A stretch of DNA of 64,000 nucleotides from Actinopolyspora biskrensis (GCF_013408175.1 NZ_JACBYW010000008.1:62001-126000), one strand, 5' to 3'; shown: positions 1 through 8,935, numbered from the stretch's first letter. The notes: generated from the letters alone by a model not told the origin. Program-made: numbers and translations.

Positions 1-1940
1 TCGATCAGATCGGCCAGGACAGCGCCGGCTCGTGAAGCGTCACAGCCGAGGAAGCGTTGTACGGTCAGTACCGCGTTCCCGCTTTCCGCGCCGTGCTCTT
101 GCTTCCGGCAGAAGAGGTCGTTGCGCAGCGTGCCGATCTCGGCGAACGTCCGGGTCAGCTCCCGCAGCTGTCTGCTGCGGTGCAGTGTGTCGTCGAGCGG
201 GGCGTCCATGGTGAGTCGGATCAGTGCCAGCGAGAGCCCACCTGTCCCGGTCCGTCCGCGTTTCCCGATGAGCTCGACGGGGTCGGCGATTCCGCTCCGG
301 GTGAGGTCGACCGGTTCGCGCAGCCGGTTTCCGAGGAAGTCCCGCAGGTCTTCGGTGAATCGTCTTCGGGGGTGGGTGGGCATGCTCGTTCTCGTGCGGG
401 CCAGCAGTTCGGCCAGTGCGTGTTCGGCCGGTCCGCTGGGATGTGGAGCCGTTTCGGGAGGCCGCTCCAGGACGGTGAGGAGTCTGTCGACGAAGATCCG
501 GGCGCCGGCCGTGTCACGGGGTCGTTCGAATTCCGCGACGAACAGCTCGTCCAGGTAGTCCGCCCAGATGTGCCAGTCGGCGACCAGGGTAAGTTCCGCT
601 TCGCCCGCGTCCGGGCGTGTGAGTGCGGCGTACAGGGCGTGGTCGGTCGCCGCGAAGGTGTCCTCGTTCCAGACGGTGGTTTCGAGCAGACCGTGCCGTT
701 CGACCCAGGACCTGGTGTGTTCGCGCAGTTGGTTCAGCAGCGGATTCGGCGCGACCTCGTGGGGCGGGCGGGAATCGGTTGGTTCGAACGGCCGGTTCCG
801 CTCTCGACCAGTGGGCCGATCACGCGTGGTGTCCGTGATCGCGCCAGGCGGGCATTGCTCTGGTGGGAGAGCCGACATTCCGGTTCTGCTGGGCAGGCCG
901 AGCAGCCGGCTGATTTCCGGTGGTCCGCTCGGCTCGGAGCTCATGTACCGGCTCGAGAGCGAGTGCCACTCGTGTCCACCGGCCTGCCAGTCCCGCAGCC
1001 CTTGGACGTAGCCGAGAACGTCGGCACGTCCGGCCGGTTCGAGGGCGTGTTCGACGAACAGCGGCGGCAGTGCCGCGGCCGCGGTCTCGTCGAACCGGTG
1101 CAGTCGTGAGGTCAGCAGGTCGTTGGTGATGTCGGCGGCCCGCTGTGGTGAGCACTCGAAGAAGTGCTCGATCACCAGCACACCGTTGTTGACTTCTCCT
1201 TCCTCCTGCGTTTCTCGCTGATAGGAGAACAGGTCGTTGCGCAGGTGTACCCCGTCGGAGAACGCGTCGGCGAGCACGCGGAGCGGGTGGGTGTGGGCCA
1301 TGGAAGGGGGAAGTTCGGCCTCCCTCGCGTACTCGACCAGGTGCGCCGCCCACTGCGCCCCGCCGAACTCGCGGTGTGTCTCGATGTGGTCGATCGGGTT
1401 CGGGACACGGTCGCTGGCGATGTTGACCAGTTCCCGCACGAGGCCCTCGAACAGGTTCCGGGTGCTTTCTGCGAAGCGCAGCGACCATCCGGGCGACATC
1501 TGCCCGGCCGTGCGAGCCCACAGGTCGGACAACCCGCGTTCGACGGGATCACCGGGCCGCTGGGGAGACTTCGTGGGACGGGTCGGCATGAACCGTTCCA
1601 GGCCACGCAGGTACTCCCCGGCCAGGTCAGGCCGGTCGGTTCGTTTGTGACGGTCCAGGAAGTAGTCGTCGAGGAAGAACGCCCACACGTACCAGTCGGT
1701 GACCAGTTTCAGTCTGGGCGCCGTCGCGTCGGGGTGCGTGTAGCCGCACAGCAGGGCGTAGTCGTGCTCGTCGAAGTCGGCTTCGGACCAGACGGCTGTT
1801 TCCCCCGGCGCCTCGTCGTCGGTGAGCATTCCCATGTCCAGGGCCCACTGTTTGCTGTGGACCCGTGCCGCTGTCACGTGCGGGTTCAAACGGGCCGAGT
1901 AGGGCATGTAGAAACCGGGGAGTTCGAAGGGCCGTGGCAA
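1..1940 (-). CDS. geoA: Geosmin synthase (bifunctional germacradienol/geosmin terpene cyclase), 3' end outside window
   Basis: This cytosolic two-domain class I terpene cyclase converts farnesyl diphosphate to germacradienol and then, with the second domain, to geosmin. The N-terminal domain carries the Mg-binding motif DDYFLD at about residues 91-96 and the NSE motif NDLFSYQRE at about 235-243. It also has the family signatures VTDWYVWAFFLDD and GGHEWHSLSSRYM. A second cyclase-like domain follows after a linker, with LVADWHIWADYLDELF. About 646 of the usual 720-740 residues are visible before the window edge. TTG at 1940 is chosen because it lies 5 nt beyond the encapsulin stop and gives the family N-terminus PFELPGFYMP; the first ATG is residue 12. 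It is probably cotranscribed with the encapsulin. The second-domain motif is degenerate relative to DDxxD, as is usual for the geosmin-forming domain. Confidence 0.93.
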   Translation of the reverse strand, partial: MPRPFELPGFYMPYSARLNPHVTAARVHSKQWALDMGMLTDDEAPGETAVWSEADFDEHDYALLCGYTHPDATAPRLKLVTDWYVWAFFLDDYFLDRHKRTDRPDLAGEYLRGLERFMPTRPTKSPQRPGDPVERGLSDLWARTAGQMSPGWSLRFAESTRNLFEGLVRELVNIASDRVPNPIDHIETHREFGGAQWAAHLVEYAREAELPPSMAHTHPLRVLADAFSDGVHLRNDLFSYQRETQEEGEVNNGVLVIEHFFECSPQRAADITNDLLTSRLHRFDETAAAALPPLFVEHALEPAGRADVLGYVQGLRDWQAGGHEWHSLSSRYMSSEPSGPPEISRLLGLPSRTGMSALPPEQCPPGAITDTTRDRPTGRERNRPFEPTDSRPPHEVAPNPLLNQLREHTRSWVERHGLLETTVWNEDTFAATDHALYAALTRPDAGEAELTLVADWHIWADYLDELFVAEFERPRDTAGARIFVDRLLTVLERPPETAPHPSGPAEHALAELLARTRTSMPTHPRRRFTEDLRDFLGNRLREPVDLTRSGIADPVELIGKRGRTGTGGLSLALIRLTMDAPLDDTLHRSRQLRELTRTFAEIGTLRNDLFCRKQEHGAESGNAVLTVQRFLGCDASRAGAVLADLI

Positions 1941-1945
1941 AGCGC

Positions 1946-3349
1946 TCAGTCCTGTCGCCCGATCTCGACGTGTTCGAGCACTCCGAGTGCGTCGGGGACC
2001 AGCACGGCGGCGGAGTAGTAGGCGCTGACGAGGTAGGAGAGGATCGCCTTCTCGTCGATGCCCATGAACCGCACCGACAGACCCGGCTGGTACTCGTCGG
2101 GGATGCCCGTCTGATGCAGGCCGATCACCCCCTGGTTGTGCTCGCCCGTTCGCATCAGCAGTACCGAACTGGTTCGTGTGTCGCTGACGTGCAGTTTGTT
2201 GCAGGGAAGCAGGGGGATTCCGCGCCAGGAGGGGACCTGGTGGCCGTTGATGTCGGTACTCTCCGGATAGATGCCGCGGCGGTTGCACTCCCGTCCGAAG
2301 GCGGATATCACCTTCGGGTGGGCCAGGAAGAATCCCGCGTCCTTCCACACGAGCGCGAGGAGTTCGTCGAGGTCGTCGGGGGTGGGCGGGCCGCTTCGGG
2401 TGTGGAGGCGCTGGGTGAGGTCGGCGTTGTGCAGCAGCCCGAACTCGCGGTTGTTGACCAGCTCCTCCTCCTGGCGCTCGCGCAGCGCCTCGATGGTCAG
2501 CCGCAACTGCTGCTCGGTCTGGTTCATCGGCTGGTTGTACAGATCGGCCACCCGGCTGTGCACCCGCAACACCGTCTGGGCCACGCTGAGCTCGTACTCC
2601 CGGGGAGCCGGCTCGTAATCCACGTACGTCCCCGCCAACGGCGGCTCACCAACGTGGCCGGAGGCGATGTCGATGGCGGCTTCACCGTAGGAGTTGTGCG
2701 GGGGGTTCGGGCTTTGTTGCGTTTCCTGTATGTGTGAGCGCAGCTCCTGAGCACCGGGGATTTCCTCGAGCGTTCGACGCGAGAGGGTCAGCACGGTGCA
2801 GGCGGTGATGGCCTTGACGGTGTAGCCCCAGGAGCCGGTGTCGTCGGCCAGTGTGTGCGCTCCCACGTATTCGCCGTCGGCGAGAACGTCGAGCACGGTG
2901 TCCTCGCCGTACTCGCCGGGGCCGATCCGGTTGGCCTTGCCGTGTGCCATCAGCACCACCCGGTCGGCCGGACCGCCCCGTTCGACGATCACGTCTCCCG
3001 GGACGTGCTCCTCCTGGACGAACCGGTCGGCCAGCGCGGCCAGCGCCGACTCGTCGTCGAACCCGCGCAGCAGCGGAAGTTCCCGCAGCTCCTGCGGGAT
3101 CACCCGTACCTCGGCACCGGTGTTGACGAAGGTCAACCGACCGTCACCGAGCAAATAGGTCAGTCGGCGATTGACGCGGTACACACCGCCGTTGGATTGC
3201 ACCCAGGGCAGCATCCGCAGCAACCACCGCGAGGAGATCCCCTGCATCTGCGGCGCCGACTTGGTCGTCGTCGCCAAATTGCGGGCGGCGTCGGTTCCCA
3301 GACTCGACTGTGCGTACGTGCGGTCTCCGGAGGTCTCCGGTGTGGTCAT
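1946..3349 (-). CDS. Family 2B encapsulin shell protein (EshA-like) with cNMP-binding-like domain
   Basis: HK97-fold nanocompartment shell protein of 467 residues, the usual size of family 2B encapsulins such as Streptomyces EshA. After an N-terminal arm (about 1-80) comes a cyclic-nucleotide-binding-like insertion (about 85-215) containing [20 protein letters not shown] and [12 protein letters not shown]. The shell domain follows, with the conserved stretches [36 protein letters not shown] and [17 protein letters not shown] at 3349 is chosen for its MTTPETSGD start, which matches a disordered N-terminus; upstream in-frame codons read into the AT-richer intergenic region. The stop is 5 nt from the terpene cyclase start, so the two are probably translationally coupled. 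Family 2B shells are known to package terpene cyclases, so geosmin synthase is the likely cargo (inference). Confidence 0.9.
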   Translation of the reverse strand: MTTPETSGDRTYAQSSLGTDAARNLATTTKSAPQMQGISSRWLLRMLPWVQSNGGVYRVNRRLTYLLGDGRLTFVNTGAEVRVIPQELRELPLLRGFDDESALAALADRFVQEEHVPGDVIVERGGPADRVVLMAHGKANRIGPGEYGEDTVLDVLADGEYVGAHTLADDTGSWGYTVKAITACTVLTLSRRTLEEIPGAQELRSHIQETQQSPNPPHNSYGEAAIDIASGHVGEPPLAGTYVDYEPAPREYELSVAQTVLRVHSRVADLYNQPMNQTEQQLRLTIEALRERQEEELVNNREFGLLHNADLTQRLHTRSGPPTPDDLDELLALVWKDAGFFLAHPKVISAFGRECNRRGIYPESTDINGHQVPSWRGIPLLPCNKLHVSDTRTSSVLLMRTGEHNQGVIGLHQTGIPDEYQPGLSVRFMGIDEKAILSYLVSAYYSAAVLVPDALGVLEHVEIGRQD

Positions 3350-3861
3350 CTTCGGCGAACCAATCTCGTCGTACCGATGGACGGGTGCGCAGCGATCGGA
3401 AAATGCACATCCGTCAATTTCGAATGTCTCCCCGGAATCGAAAAATTTTCCCGAAGTCGACGGGGAAGACATTATCAGCGGAAAAAACGGCCGCAAAGTC
3501 ACTCGAAAGTGGAACTTTTGTCGCCGGTCATCGGGTTGCGCACGCGCGGAAATCACCGTTTTGGCCGCTTGTTTCGAACGCAATGTGATCGACAAGCCGC
3601 CTTTCGGGTCTCGTTGGCGAACAAATGCGTGATGCGCGGCACGGGCGATTGGTTTTCCCGGGAAGCACGGGAGCGGTGCTCCATCGGTGGCAACTGGCAC
3701 GATCGGGTATTTCCCGCGGAGGAGTTGTCAAAAAAAGAATTGCCGGATATTAGTGTCAGGGGGGCTTTCGATCAGTGGGAGCCGGTGCAATGTCGGAAAA
3801 TCCGAACATGTGTCGACAGAGGCGACGACGGTGAGGTGTCGACGCCGGAGAGGACGAAGCG
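3350..3861. other. Divergent intergenic region between encapsulin and XRE genes, no gene seen
   Basis: About 510 nt, clearly richer in A+T than its surroundings, with many short A/T runs between 3410 and 3560. It must hold the promoters of the encapsulin operon (leftward) and of the XRE-DUF4239 operon (rightward). No confident -35/-10 pair or palindrome was found by eye, and open frames here lack coding character. Confidence 0.5.
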
Positions 3862-4161
3862 GTGAAGTGGAATCTGCGGCTCGTGGCGGCGCACCGCGGT
3901 ATCTGGAAAGCCGGTGAACTGCAAAACCGATTGGCCGAACACGGGTTGCACGTCTCCGCGGGAAAGCTGTCGGGCCTGTGGTCCGGCACTCCGATCAGCC
4001 TGAAATTGTCCGATTTGGATGTCATCTGCAGCGCATTGGACTGCGAGGTCGGAGAGTTGCTGACCCCGGAAACCGGCGGATCCGCCGTGGGAGGAACCAC
4101 GCGCAGTACCAGTACCGCCCCGGACCCTGCCCACCTGAACCGGGGGGAGAGGAGTGAATGA
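3862..4161 (+). CDS. XRE/Cro-CI-type helix-turn-helix regulator
   Basis: Small DNA-binding protein of 99 residues. Residues about 5-66 form a Cro/CI-like HTH: LVAAHRGIWKAGELQNRLAEH is the first helix pair, followed by VSAGKLSGLWSG and LSDLDVICSALDCEVGELL, the last matching the canonical fifth helix of HTH_26/XRE domains. The C-terminal 30 residues are Thr/Ser/Pro-rich and probably disordered. It starts at GTG (3862). Its TGA overlaps the ATG of the next gene (ATGA), so it is coupled to the DUF4239 protein and probably regulates that operon. It diverges from the encapsulin gene, so it could also act there (inference). Confidence 0.8.
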   Translation: MKWNLRLVAAHRGIWKAGELQNRLAEHGLHVSAGKLSGLWSGTPISLKLSDLDVICSALDCEVGELLTPETGGSAVGGTTRSTSTAPDPAHLNRGERSE

Positions 4162-4925
4162 ACCTTTACGTCAGTGGCTCGCTGTGGGTGTGTGCCGCCG
4201 CCGTGACGGCCGGGCTGGTCGGTTACCTGGTGCGCAAGTTCGGGCTGGACGAGGGCCGCCCGGGCAACAACGACGCTGCCGGGCAAGTGTTCGTGATCGT
4301 CAGCGGTATGCACGCGGTCGTGCTCGGTTTCGTCATGGTGACACTGTTCGACTCCGTGGGGACCGCTCGCGAGGGCGCCTACCAGGAAGCCCGAAATCTC
4401 GTTGCCGTCTCCTGGGCGGCTGACGCGCTACCGGAACCGACGGGGCAGCGGGTCCACGAGCTCACCGCCTCCTACGCCCGCACGGTCATCGAACGCGAAT
4501 GGCCCAATATGCGCGCGGATACCACCGTCTCCGATGACGGTTGGCGCGAACTCGGCCGCATCAAGCAGGTCGTACTCGACGCGCAGGCCTCCGGAGACTG
4601 GGAGGAAGGCCGCAAAGCCGAAGCGATGGACCGGCTGCAGGACGTCTATCGCCAACGGCAGGACAGGCTGACCACCGCGTTCCACCGCGACGTGACCACC
4701 GTGGTCTGGTTCGTGCTCGTGCTGGGCAGCGTTCTTGTCGTGCTGCTGCCGAACCTGTTCGGCGGAACCAGACTGATCCCCCACGTGGTAATCGTGGCCA
4801 CCCTGGCGGCGACCCTCGCGTTGCTGGTGTTCGCCATCTACCACCTGCAGAACCCGTTCGCCGGAGAGTCGAGGATCGAACCGACCGCGTTCCGGTGGGC
4901 CCTCGACAGACTCGTGGACAAGTGA
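4158..4925 (+). CDS. DUF4239 (bestrophin-like) integral membrane protein
   Basis: Membrane protein of 255 residues with the DUF4239 layout. One hydrophobic helix lies near residues 5-27. A second is in GQVFVIVSGMHAVVLGFVMV (about 46-68). A soluble helical section follows (GTAREGAYQEARNLVAVSWAA and ERRW-type charged helices), then two C-terminal helices near 175-195 (TTVVWFVLVLGSVLVVLL) and 200-225. The family's function is not established; the fold resembles bestrophin channels. It overlaps the XRE gene upstream by ATGA and the secreted protein gene downstream by TGATG, so the three form one coupled operon. Confidence 0.82.
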   Translation: MNLYVSGSLWVCAAAVTAGLVGYLVRKFGLDEGRPGNNDAAGQVFVIVSGMHAVVLGFVMVTLFDSVGTAREGAYQEARNLVAVSWAADALPEPTGQRVHELTASYARTVIEREWPNMRADTTVSDDGWRELGRIKQVVLDAQASGDWEEGRKAEAMDRLQDVYRQRQDRLTTAFHRDVTTVVWFVLVLGSVLVVLLPNLFGGTRLIPHVVIVATLAATLALLVFAIYHLQNPFAGESRIEPTAFRWALDRLVDK

Positions 4926-6100
4926 TGCCTCGACCGCGTTTCCCGCTGCGTGCAGCCGCGGCACCGTTGTCCGTCCTGTTCCTCGTGTCGGTGCTGGTTC
5001 CCGCCCCGGTCACGGCGACACCTCCGGGGGACGACTGTCCGATCCTGCGCGTACGGACGGAGCAGCACGGGAGAGGTTCGACGCTCGAGCGCGTCGTACT
5101 GCCCGAGGGCAGAGTCACCGCGCTGCGGGAGTTCGACCGGCGGGTCGACGCGCTCGGACACTCCGCGGACGAAGGGCTGACCTACGGCCTGGTGACCACA
5201 TCACTCGGCCTCGCGCGGGTGATCACCTTCGACCAGCACGGGCGGAAACGGATCCCCACGCCCGGCGAGGGATCCCCTGACCCGAACGGCGTTCCGCTGG
5301 TGGGAGTGCCCGCGGGCGGGACGCTCTCCGACGGAAAGTGGTACGTGACAAGCCACCATCACCTGCACGTCATCGACGTCGACCCCACCAGCCCGGATTA
5401 CCTCACGGTGGTGCGCTCCACACGACTGGGAGCACTGGTTCCCCCCATGCGGATCGAGGACTTCGACGTCACCGGGAACGCAGTGCTGCGAACTGTGCTC
5501 ACGAACCACGCGGGAACGACAGTGCTGATCACAGTCGACACCGAGACGGGACACCTGCTTTCCAGCGAACCGGTGCCGCTGCCGGCAGCGCGGTACGGAT
5601 CCGTGGTCGGCGGCCCGCACGGGGAGCTGTACGTCACGGCCGACAACACCGCCGGAGGCGCCAAGTCGTACCGAATCGACGAGCAGGCGAACACGACCGA
5701 GCTCGTGAGTGAGCCAGCCCGGGGCTACAGCGACGGGGCCGGGTGTCTGCATCTCAACCCCCGCCCACCGGAGCCCACGGTTCCACCGCCGGAGCCGCCC
5801 CCGGAACCGCCACCTCCCGAACCACCGACCACCCGAACACCGGACCCCACCAACACATCACCACGGCCGAGCAGTACGCCCACCACCCGCACACCGCAGG
5901 AGCCCACCTCCCCCTCCACACCTTCCGGCGCCGCGGAGTCACCACCGCCACCTTCCACATCCGGGGAACCCCCTCCGATACGCCCTTCGGACAGCAGGGG
6001 GCCCGCTCCGGAAGTCGACACGAGCACGAAACGGCAGTGGGTGCTGACCATGCTGTTGCTCGTGATCGGAGCGAGCACGGTGGTGCGGCGACTGCGCTGA
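4925..6100 (+). CDS. Cell-surface protein: signal peptide, propeller-like domain, Pro-rich stalk, C-terminal anchor
   Basis: 391-residue exported protein of unknown function. Residues 1-31 are a Sec signal peptide ending VTA. Residues about 35-275 form a beta-rich domain with repeated strand patterns (TYGLVTTSLGLARVITFD, GTLSDGKWYVTSHHHLHVI, GGPHGELYVTADNTAGG) suggesting a beta-propeller. Residues about 280-365 are a Pro/Thr/Ser stalk. The C-terminus has a hydrophobic helix (WVLTMLLLVIGASTVV) followed by RRLR, a membrane anchor without an LPXTG motif. Translation is coupled to the DUF4239 gene by TGATG overlap. The pairing suggests a membrane-surface complex, but no function can be assigned. 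Confidence 0.75.
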   Translation: MPRPRFPLRAAAAPLSVLFLVSVLVPAPVTATPPGDDCPILRVRTEQHGRGSTLERVVLPEGRVTALREFDRRVDALGHSADEGLTYGLVTTSLGLARVITFDQHGRKRIPTPGEGSPDPNGVPLVGVPAGGTLSDGKWYVTSHHHLHVIDVDPTSPDYLTVVRSTRLGALVPPMRIEDFDVTGNAVLRTVLTNHAGTTVLITVDTETGHLLSSEPVPLPAARYGSVVGGPHGELYVTADNTAGGAKSYRIDEQANTTELVSEPARGYSDGAGCLHLNPRPPEPTVPPPEPPPEPPPPEPPTTRTPDPTNTSPRPSSTPTTRTPQEPTSPSTPSGAAESPPPPSTSGEPPPIRPSDSRGPAPEVDTSTKRQWVLTMLLLVIGASTVVRRLR

Positions 6101-6406
6101 CTGGTGTTTTCCGTGCTCCCTGTCGCGGGGGTTGCTCGCGGGGCCTTCGATGCCGGCGGCACCGAGGAAAAACCTCGCCCCACCGACAACCCGACCGGGA
6201 AACCTCGGTGAAGCCGGTTCCGGGGCGGACGGCGTACCGAGGTGCTCGCCGTGAAGTCCCGCCGACGTTCCGTCATCCCCCGGTAGCGTGAAAATACGGC
6301 CGCACGATTCCGTGCGGTGCGACACTGCCCGTCGGCGGTGCTGCTCAGCGAAGCTCCCCGTATCCACCTACCTTGCGGACACGACGACGCCGGCGAGGAG
6401 AGAACC
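6101..6406. other. Intergenic region with possible terminator hairpin
   Basis: 306 nt without a convincing gene. An 8-bp inverted repeat, CACCGAGG at 6160-6167 and CCTCGGTG at 6203-6210, could terminate the preceding operon; an alternative short stem CGAGG/CCTCG lies inside it. The next gene has a strong ribosome binding site (GAGGAGAG, 6395-6402). Confidence 0.4.
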
Positions 6407-7429
6407 ATGGCAGAACCGGGGCTTCCCCACAGGCTCGTTCCGACCTCCACCTCGTGGACCAACGCCCACTGTGGCTGGGTCCTCGGGTTCTCCCGGGATG
6501 ACACCGCCACTCGAGCGGCTCTGCTGTACACCGACAACGGGGGGCTGAGCTGGCGACAACGAGCGGCTCCCGAGGTGACGGTGACTCCGTTCTCCGGGCA
6601 CGTCAGAGTGCACGCGGCCAACGAGAAGGACGTGCTGGTCACCAACGGCGAAACCGTTTTCGCCACACACGACGCCGCGTCGAGCTGGCACCAGGTGGAT
6701 CTTCCCGACACGCGTTCGCAGACCCTCGTCGGGGCCGTGGACTCCGGCCCGAGCGCCGCGTACGCCGTGATCACTTCGGGGCCCGACGAGGACAGGCGGA
6801 CCCGACTGTTCAGCTCCCCGGTGTCCGAGACGCGCTGGGAACCGGTTCCGGAGCTCGAACTCGCCGGACCGAGTAGCGGCGCGGTGGTCGCTTCCGACGA
6901 CGCGGTTTTCGTGACCCTCGGCGGTGGCGAGGCGGAAGGTCGGTACTGGACCACCGAGGACGGTCGACACTGGCGGGAGAAGGCACCACCGTGTCCCGAG
7001 GTGTACATGGCACCCTGGCTCGCGCTGCCCGCCGGGGACTCCGCCACGGTTTTCGCGTTGTGCGGCTATCAGGCGGACCAGCCTCCCGGACACACCTACA
7101 AGGACCTGAAGTGCTCGGTGAACGGTGCGCCGTTCGAGACGCTCGGAAGAGCCCCCGCCCCCGGAATAACTCGCGGTCTCGCCGTTCCCACACCGCTTTC
7201 GGCGTTGGTGAGTTCGGTGGGAGGCGGATTCGGGTTCCTGTTCCGCTCCACGGACGCCGGGGACAGCTGGGAAACGGCGCTGCGTCGGGAGCCGCCCTCG
7301 TTGCTCGACCTGGACTTCCAGGACCCCGTCCACGGAGTGGCTGTTCACGGCTCCGGAACGGGGGAGCACGGGGTGGTACTGCGTACCGTCGACGGTGGAG
7401 CGAGCTGGCAGGAACTGCCGTTGGAGTAG
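6407..7429 (+). CDS. BNR/Ycf48-like beta-propeller protein
   Basis: 340-residue protein built of repeated BNR/Asp-box-like blades: TDNGGLSWRQR near residue 45, THDAASSWHQV near 90, TTEDGRHWREK near 185, STDAGDSWETA near 290 and VDGGASWQEL at the C-terminus. This is the pattern of Ycf48-like or sialidase-type propellers. There is no signal peptide from the ATG at 6407, which is chosen for the GAGGAGAG site just upstream; longer in-frame starts have no such site. Catalytic sialidase residues (RIP motif, Tyr pair) were not recognised, so an enzyme activity is not claimed. Confidence 0.7.
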   Translation: MAEPGLPHRLVPTSTSWTNAHCGWVLGFSRDDTATRAALLYTDNGGLSWRQRAAPEVTVTPFSGHVRVHAANEKDVLVTNGETVFATHDAASSWHQVDLPDTRSQTLVGAVDSGPSAAYAVITSGPDEDRRTRLFSSPVSETRWEPVPELELAGPSSGAVVASDDAVFVTLGGGEAEGRYWTTEDGRHWREKAPPCPEVYMAPWLALPAGDSATVFALCGYQADQPPGHTYKDLKCSVNGAPFETLGRAPAPGITRGLAVPTPLSALVSSVGGGFGFLFRSTDAGDSWETALRREPPSLLDLDFQDPVHGVAVHGSGTGEHGVVLRTVDGGASWQELPLE

Positions 7430-7462
7430 TTGTACGGACCGCCATGAGGCGAGGGCGGTGCC

Positions 7463-7936
7463 TCACTCCTCGGCACGCCCGGCGCTGCCCGGTTTGTGCG
7501 CCGAGTGCGAGTCCAGCTCTGCGGTCAGCCGCTCCAGCGCGGGAACGGCCCTGACCAGGGCGTCGCGGTCCTCGGCGGAGAGACCGGCCATCGCCTGTTC
7601 CAACGTGGTCCTGCTGGCTGTGTCGTAACGGTCCAACAGCTGCTGTGCGGTGGTGGTCACCGACAGGTTCACGGTGCGCAGGTCACTCCGCGAGGTCTGT
7701 CTGTCTATCAGTCCGGCGGAGCTCATCGTCCGTACGAGATTGCTGACCGTGGCGGGAGAGGTGCGCAGCCGTTCCGCTGTCGCCTTGGTGCCCATGGGGC
7801 CTTCGGCGGACAGTGCGCGCAGCAGTTCGATCTGGGCTTCGGGCAGGTCGGGGAGCTCCCCGGCGGCTCGGGTCGAACGCAGCACGGCTCTGCGCAGGGG
7901 GCCGAGTAGACGACTGAGCGAGGTGGCGATGTCCAT
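7463..7936 (-). CDS. MarR-family transcriptional regulator
   Basis: 157-residue winged-helix regulator. The recognition region MGTKATAERLRTSPATVSNLVRTMSSAGLIDRQ and the wing SDLRTVNLSVT are typical of MarR. Flanking N- and C-terminal helices (LEQAMAGLSAEDRDALVRAV) form the dimer interface. It is divergent from the phenolic acid decarboxylase gene, the arrangement in which such regulators repress a phenolic-acid detoxification gene and are released by the phenolic ligand. Operator-like sequences near both starts are described separately. ATG at 7936 is preferred; an in-frame ATG at 7954 lies inside the operator-like repeat. Confidence 0.85.
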   Translation of the reverse strand: MDIATSLSRLLGPLRRAVLRSTRAAGELPDLPEAQIELLRALSAEGPMGTKATAERLRTSPATVSNLVRTMSSAGLIDRQTSRSDLRTVNLSVTTTAQQLLDRYDTASRTTLEQAMAGLSAEDRDALVRAVPALERLTAELDSHSAHKPGSAGRAEE

Positions 7937-8411
7937 CGGTTCATCGTGCCACATTTAGATTTGCTGCAAAATTACTCTGTTGTGGACTCATGTGGTGGGT
8001 GCGATGGTGCCGCCAGGGGCGCCGGATGCCCTCCGGGCGCGGGGCCGTCGAGCGATGCCGTGATGTGACGAGCCCGCCGGGTGGGGCTGGCCGCACATCC
8101 GCCGTTTCCTCGTCCCGCGTTCTTGTTCGCTCCGGACGTCACCGTGACGCAATGCCAACTTGGGAGACAGTAGGCGCACCCCGCGGAGGGTGTCGGTGAT
8201 CGCAAGGCCGTGACCGCCGCCTCGAAGGGCGTGACGATCGCGATCTTGGCGCGGATCAGCGGTGGCGTGTTCCACCTCGATCGGTCGGGTGGGGCGACAT
8301 CGCCCATGGTTCGTCGTCCAGCGGCTCGCTGTGGCACATCTTAACTTTTCTACAAAACTAGTTTGTAGCAAAATGAAGTTGTCAGTACAACGAAGCGACA
8401 GGAGATGCACG
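7937..8411. other. Long MarR-padC intergenic region, no intact gene
   Basis: 475 nt between two divergent genes, with no frame of convincing coding character. Its two ends carry similar operator-like sequences (near 7945-7975 and 8334-8368), so the middle (about 7980-8330) looks like inserted or duplicated DNA. A decayed gene fragment cannot be excluded. Confidence 0.45.
8350..8368. promoter_or_regulatory. MarR-type operator upstream of padC
   Basis: CTACAAA-ACTAG-TTTGTAG: perfect 7-bp arms around a 5-nt centre, 44 bp upstream of the padC start. The upstream half, with its flank GTGGCACATCTTAACTTTT, is echoed near the MarR gene (GTGCCACATTTAGATTTG at 7945-7962, then CTGCAAAATTA). Palindromes of this size are the usual MarR-dimer sites. 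Binding by the neighbouring MarR protein is inference. Confidence 0.6.
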
Positions 8412-8930
8412 ATGACAGCCGTGTCCTCGGCGGCCCCTCCCCAGGACCTGACCGGCATACTCGGAAAACACTTCATCTACACCTATGACAACGGCTGGCG
8501 GTACGAGATGTACGTGAAGAACTCCACGACGATCGACTACCGCATCCACAGCGGGATGGTCGGTGGCCGCTGGGTCAAGGACCAGCCCGTCGACCTCGTC
8601 CGGCTCGGGGAGAACAGCTACAAGGTGTCCTGGAACGAACCCACGGGAACCTCGGTCAGCGTCAACGTGCTGCTCGCCGAACGGCGACTGCACGGTGTGA
8701 TCTTCTTCCCGCGGTGGGTGCACCAGCATCCGGAACGCACCGTGTGCTTCCAGAACGACCACCTGGACGAGATGACGCACTACCGCGACCAGGGGCCCAC
8801 CTATCCGATCTACACCGTCCCCGAATTCGCGGCGATCACCTTCCTGGAGGACCGCGGCGAGAACGACGAGCACGTCGTCGCGAAGTCTCCCGAGGAACTT
8901 CCCGAGGGCTACGCCGCGCGCGTCAACTGA
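8412..8930 (+). CDS. padC: Phenolic acid decarboxylase
   Basis: 172-residue cytosolic beta-barrel enzyme that removes CO2 without a cofactor from p-coumaric, ferulic and caffeic acids to give vinylphenols, a plant-phenolic detoxification step. The sequence spans the whole family: [20 protein letters not shown] at residues 18-37 with the two active-site tyrosines (Y23, Y25), the conserved Arg in [11 protein letters not shown] (R53), the Glu in SWNEPTGT, and [22 protein letters not shown] at 8412 follows an AGGAG site at 8399-8403. It is divergent from a MarR regulator with an operator-like palindrome just upstream, so substrate-induced derepression is likely. Confidence 0.94.
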   Translation: MTAVSSAAPPQDLTGILGKHFIYTYDNGWRYEMYVKNSTTIDYRIHSGMVGGRWVKDQPVDLVRLGENSYKVSWNEPTGTSVSVNVLLAERRLHGVIFFPRWVHQHPERTVCFQNDHLDEMTHYRDQGPTYPIYTVPEFAAITFLEDRGENDEHVVAKSPEELPEGYAARVN

Positions 8931-8935
8931 GAACG

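Noticed and set aside
57-1109. Long plus-strand open frame opposite the geosmin synthase gene
   Set aside because: High-GC antisense shadow; the minus strand carries complete terpene-cyclase motifs.
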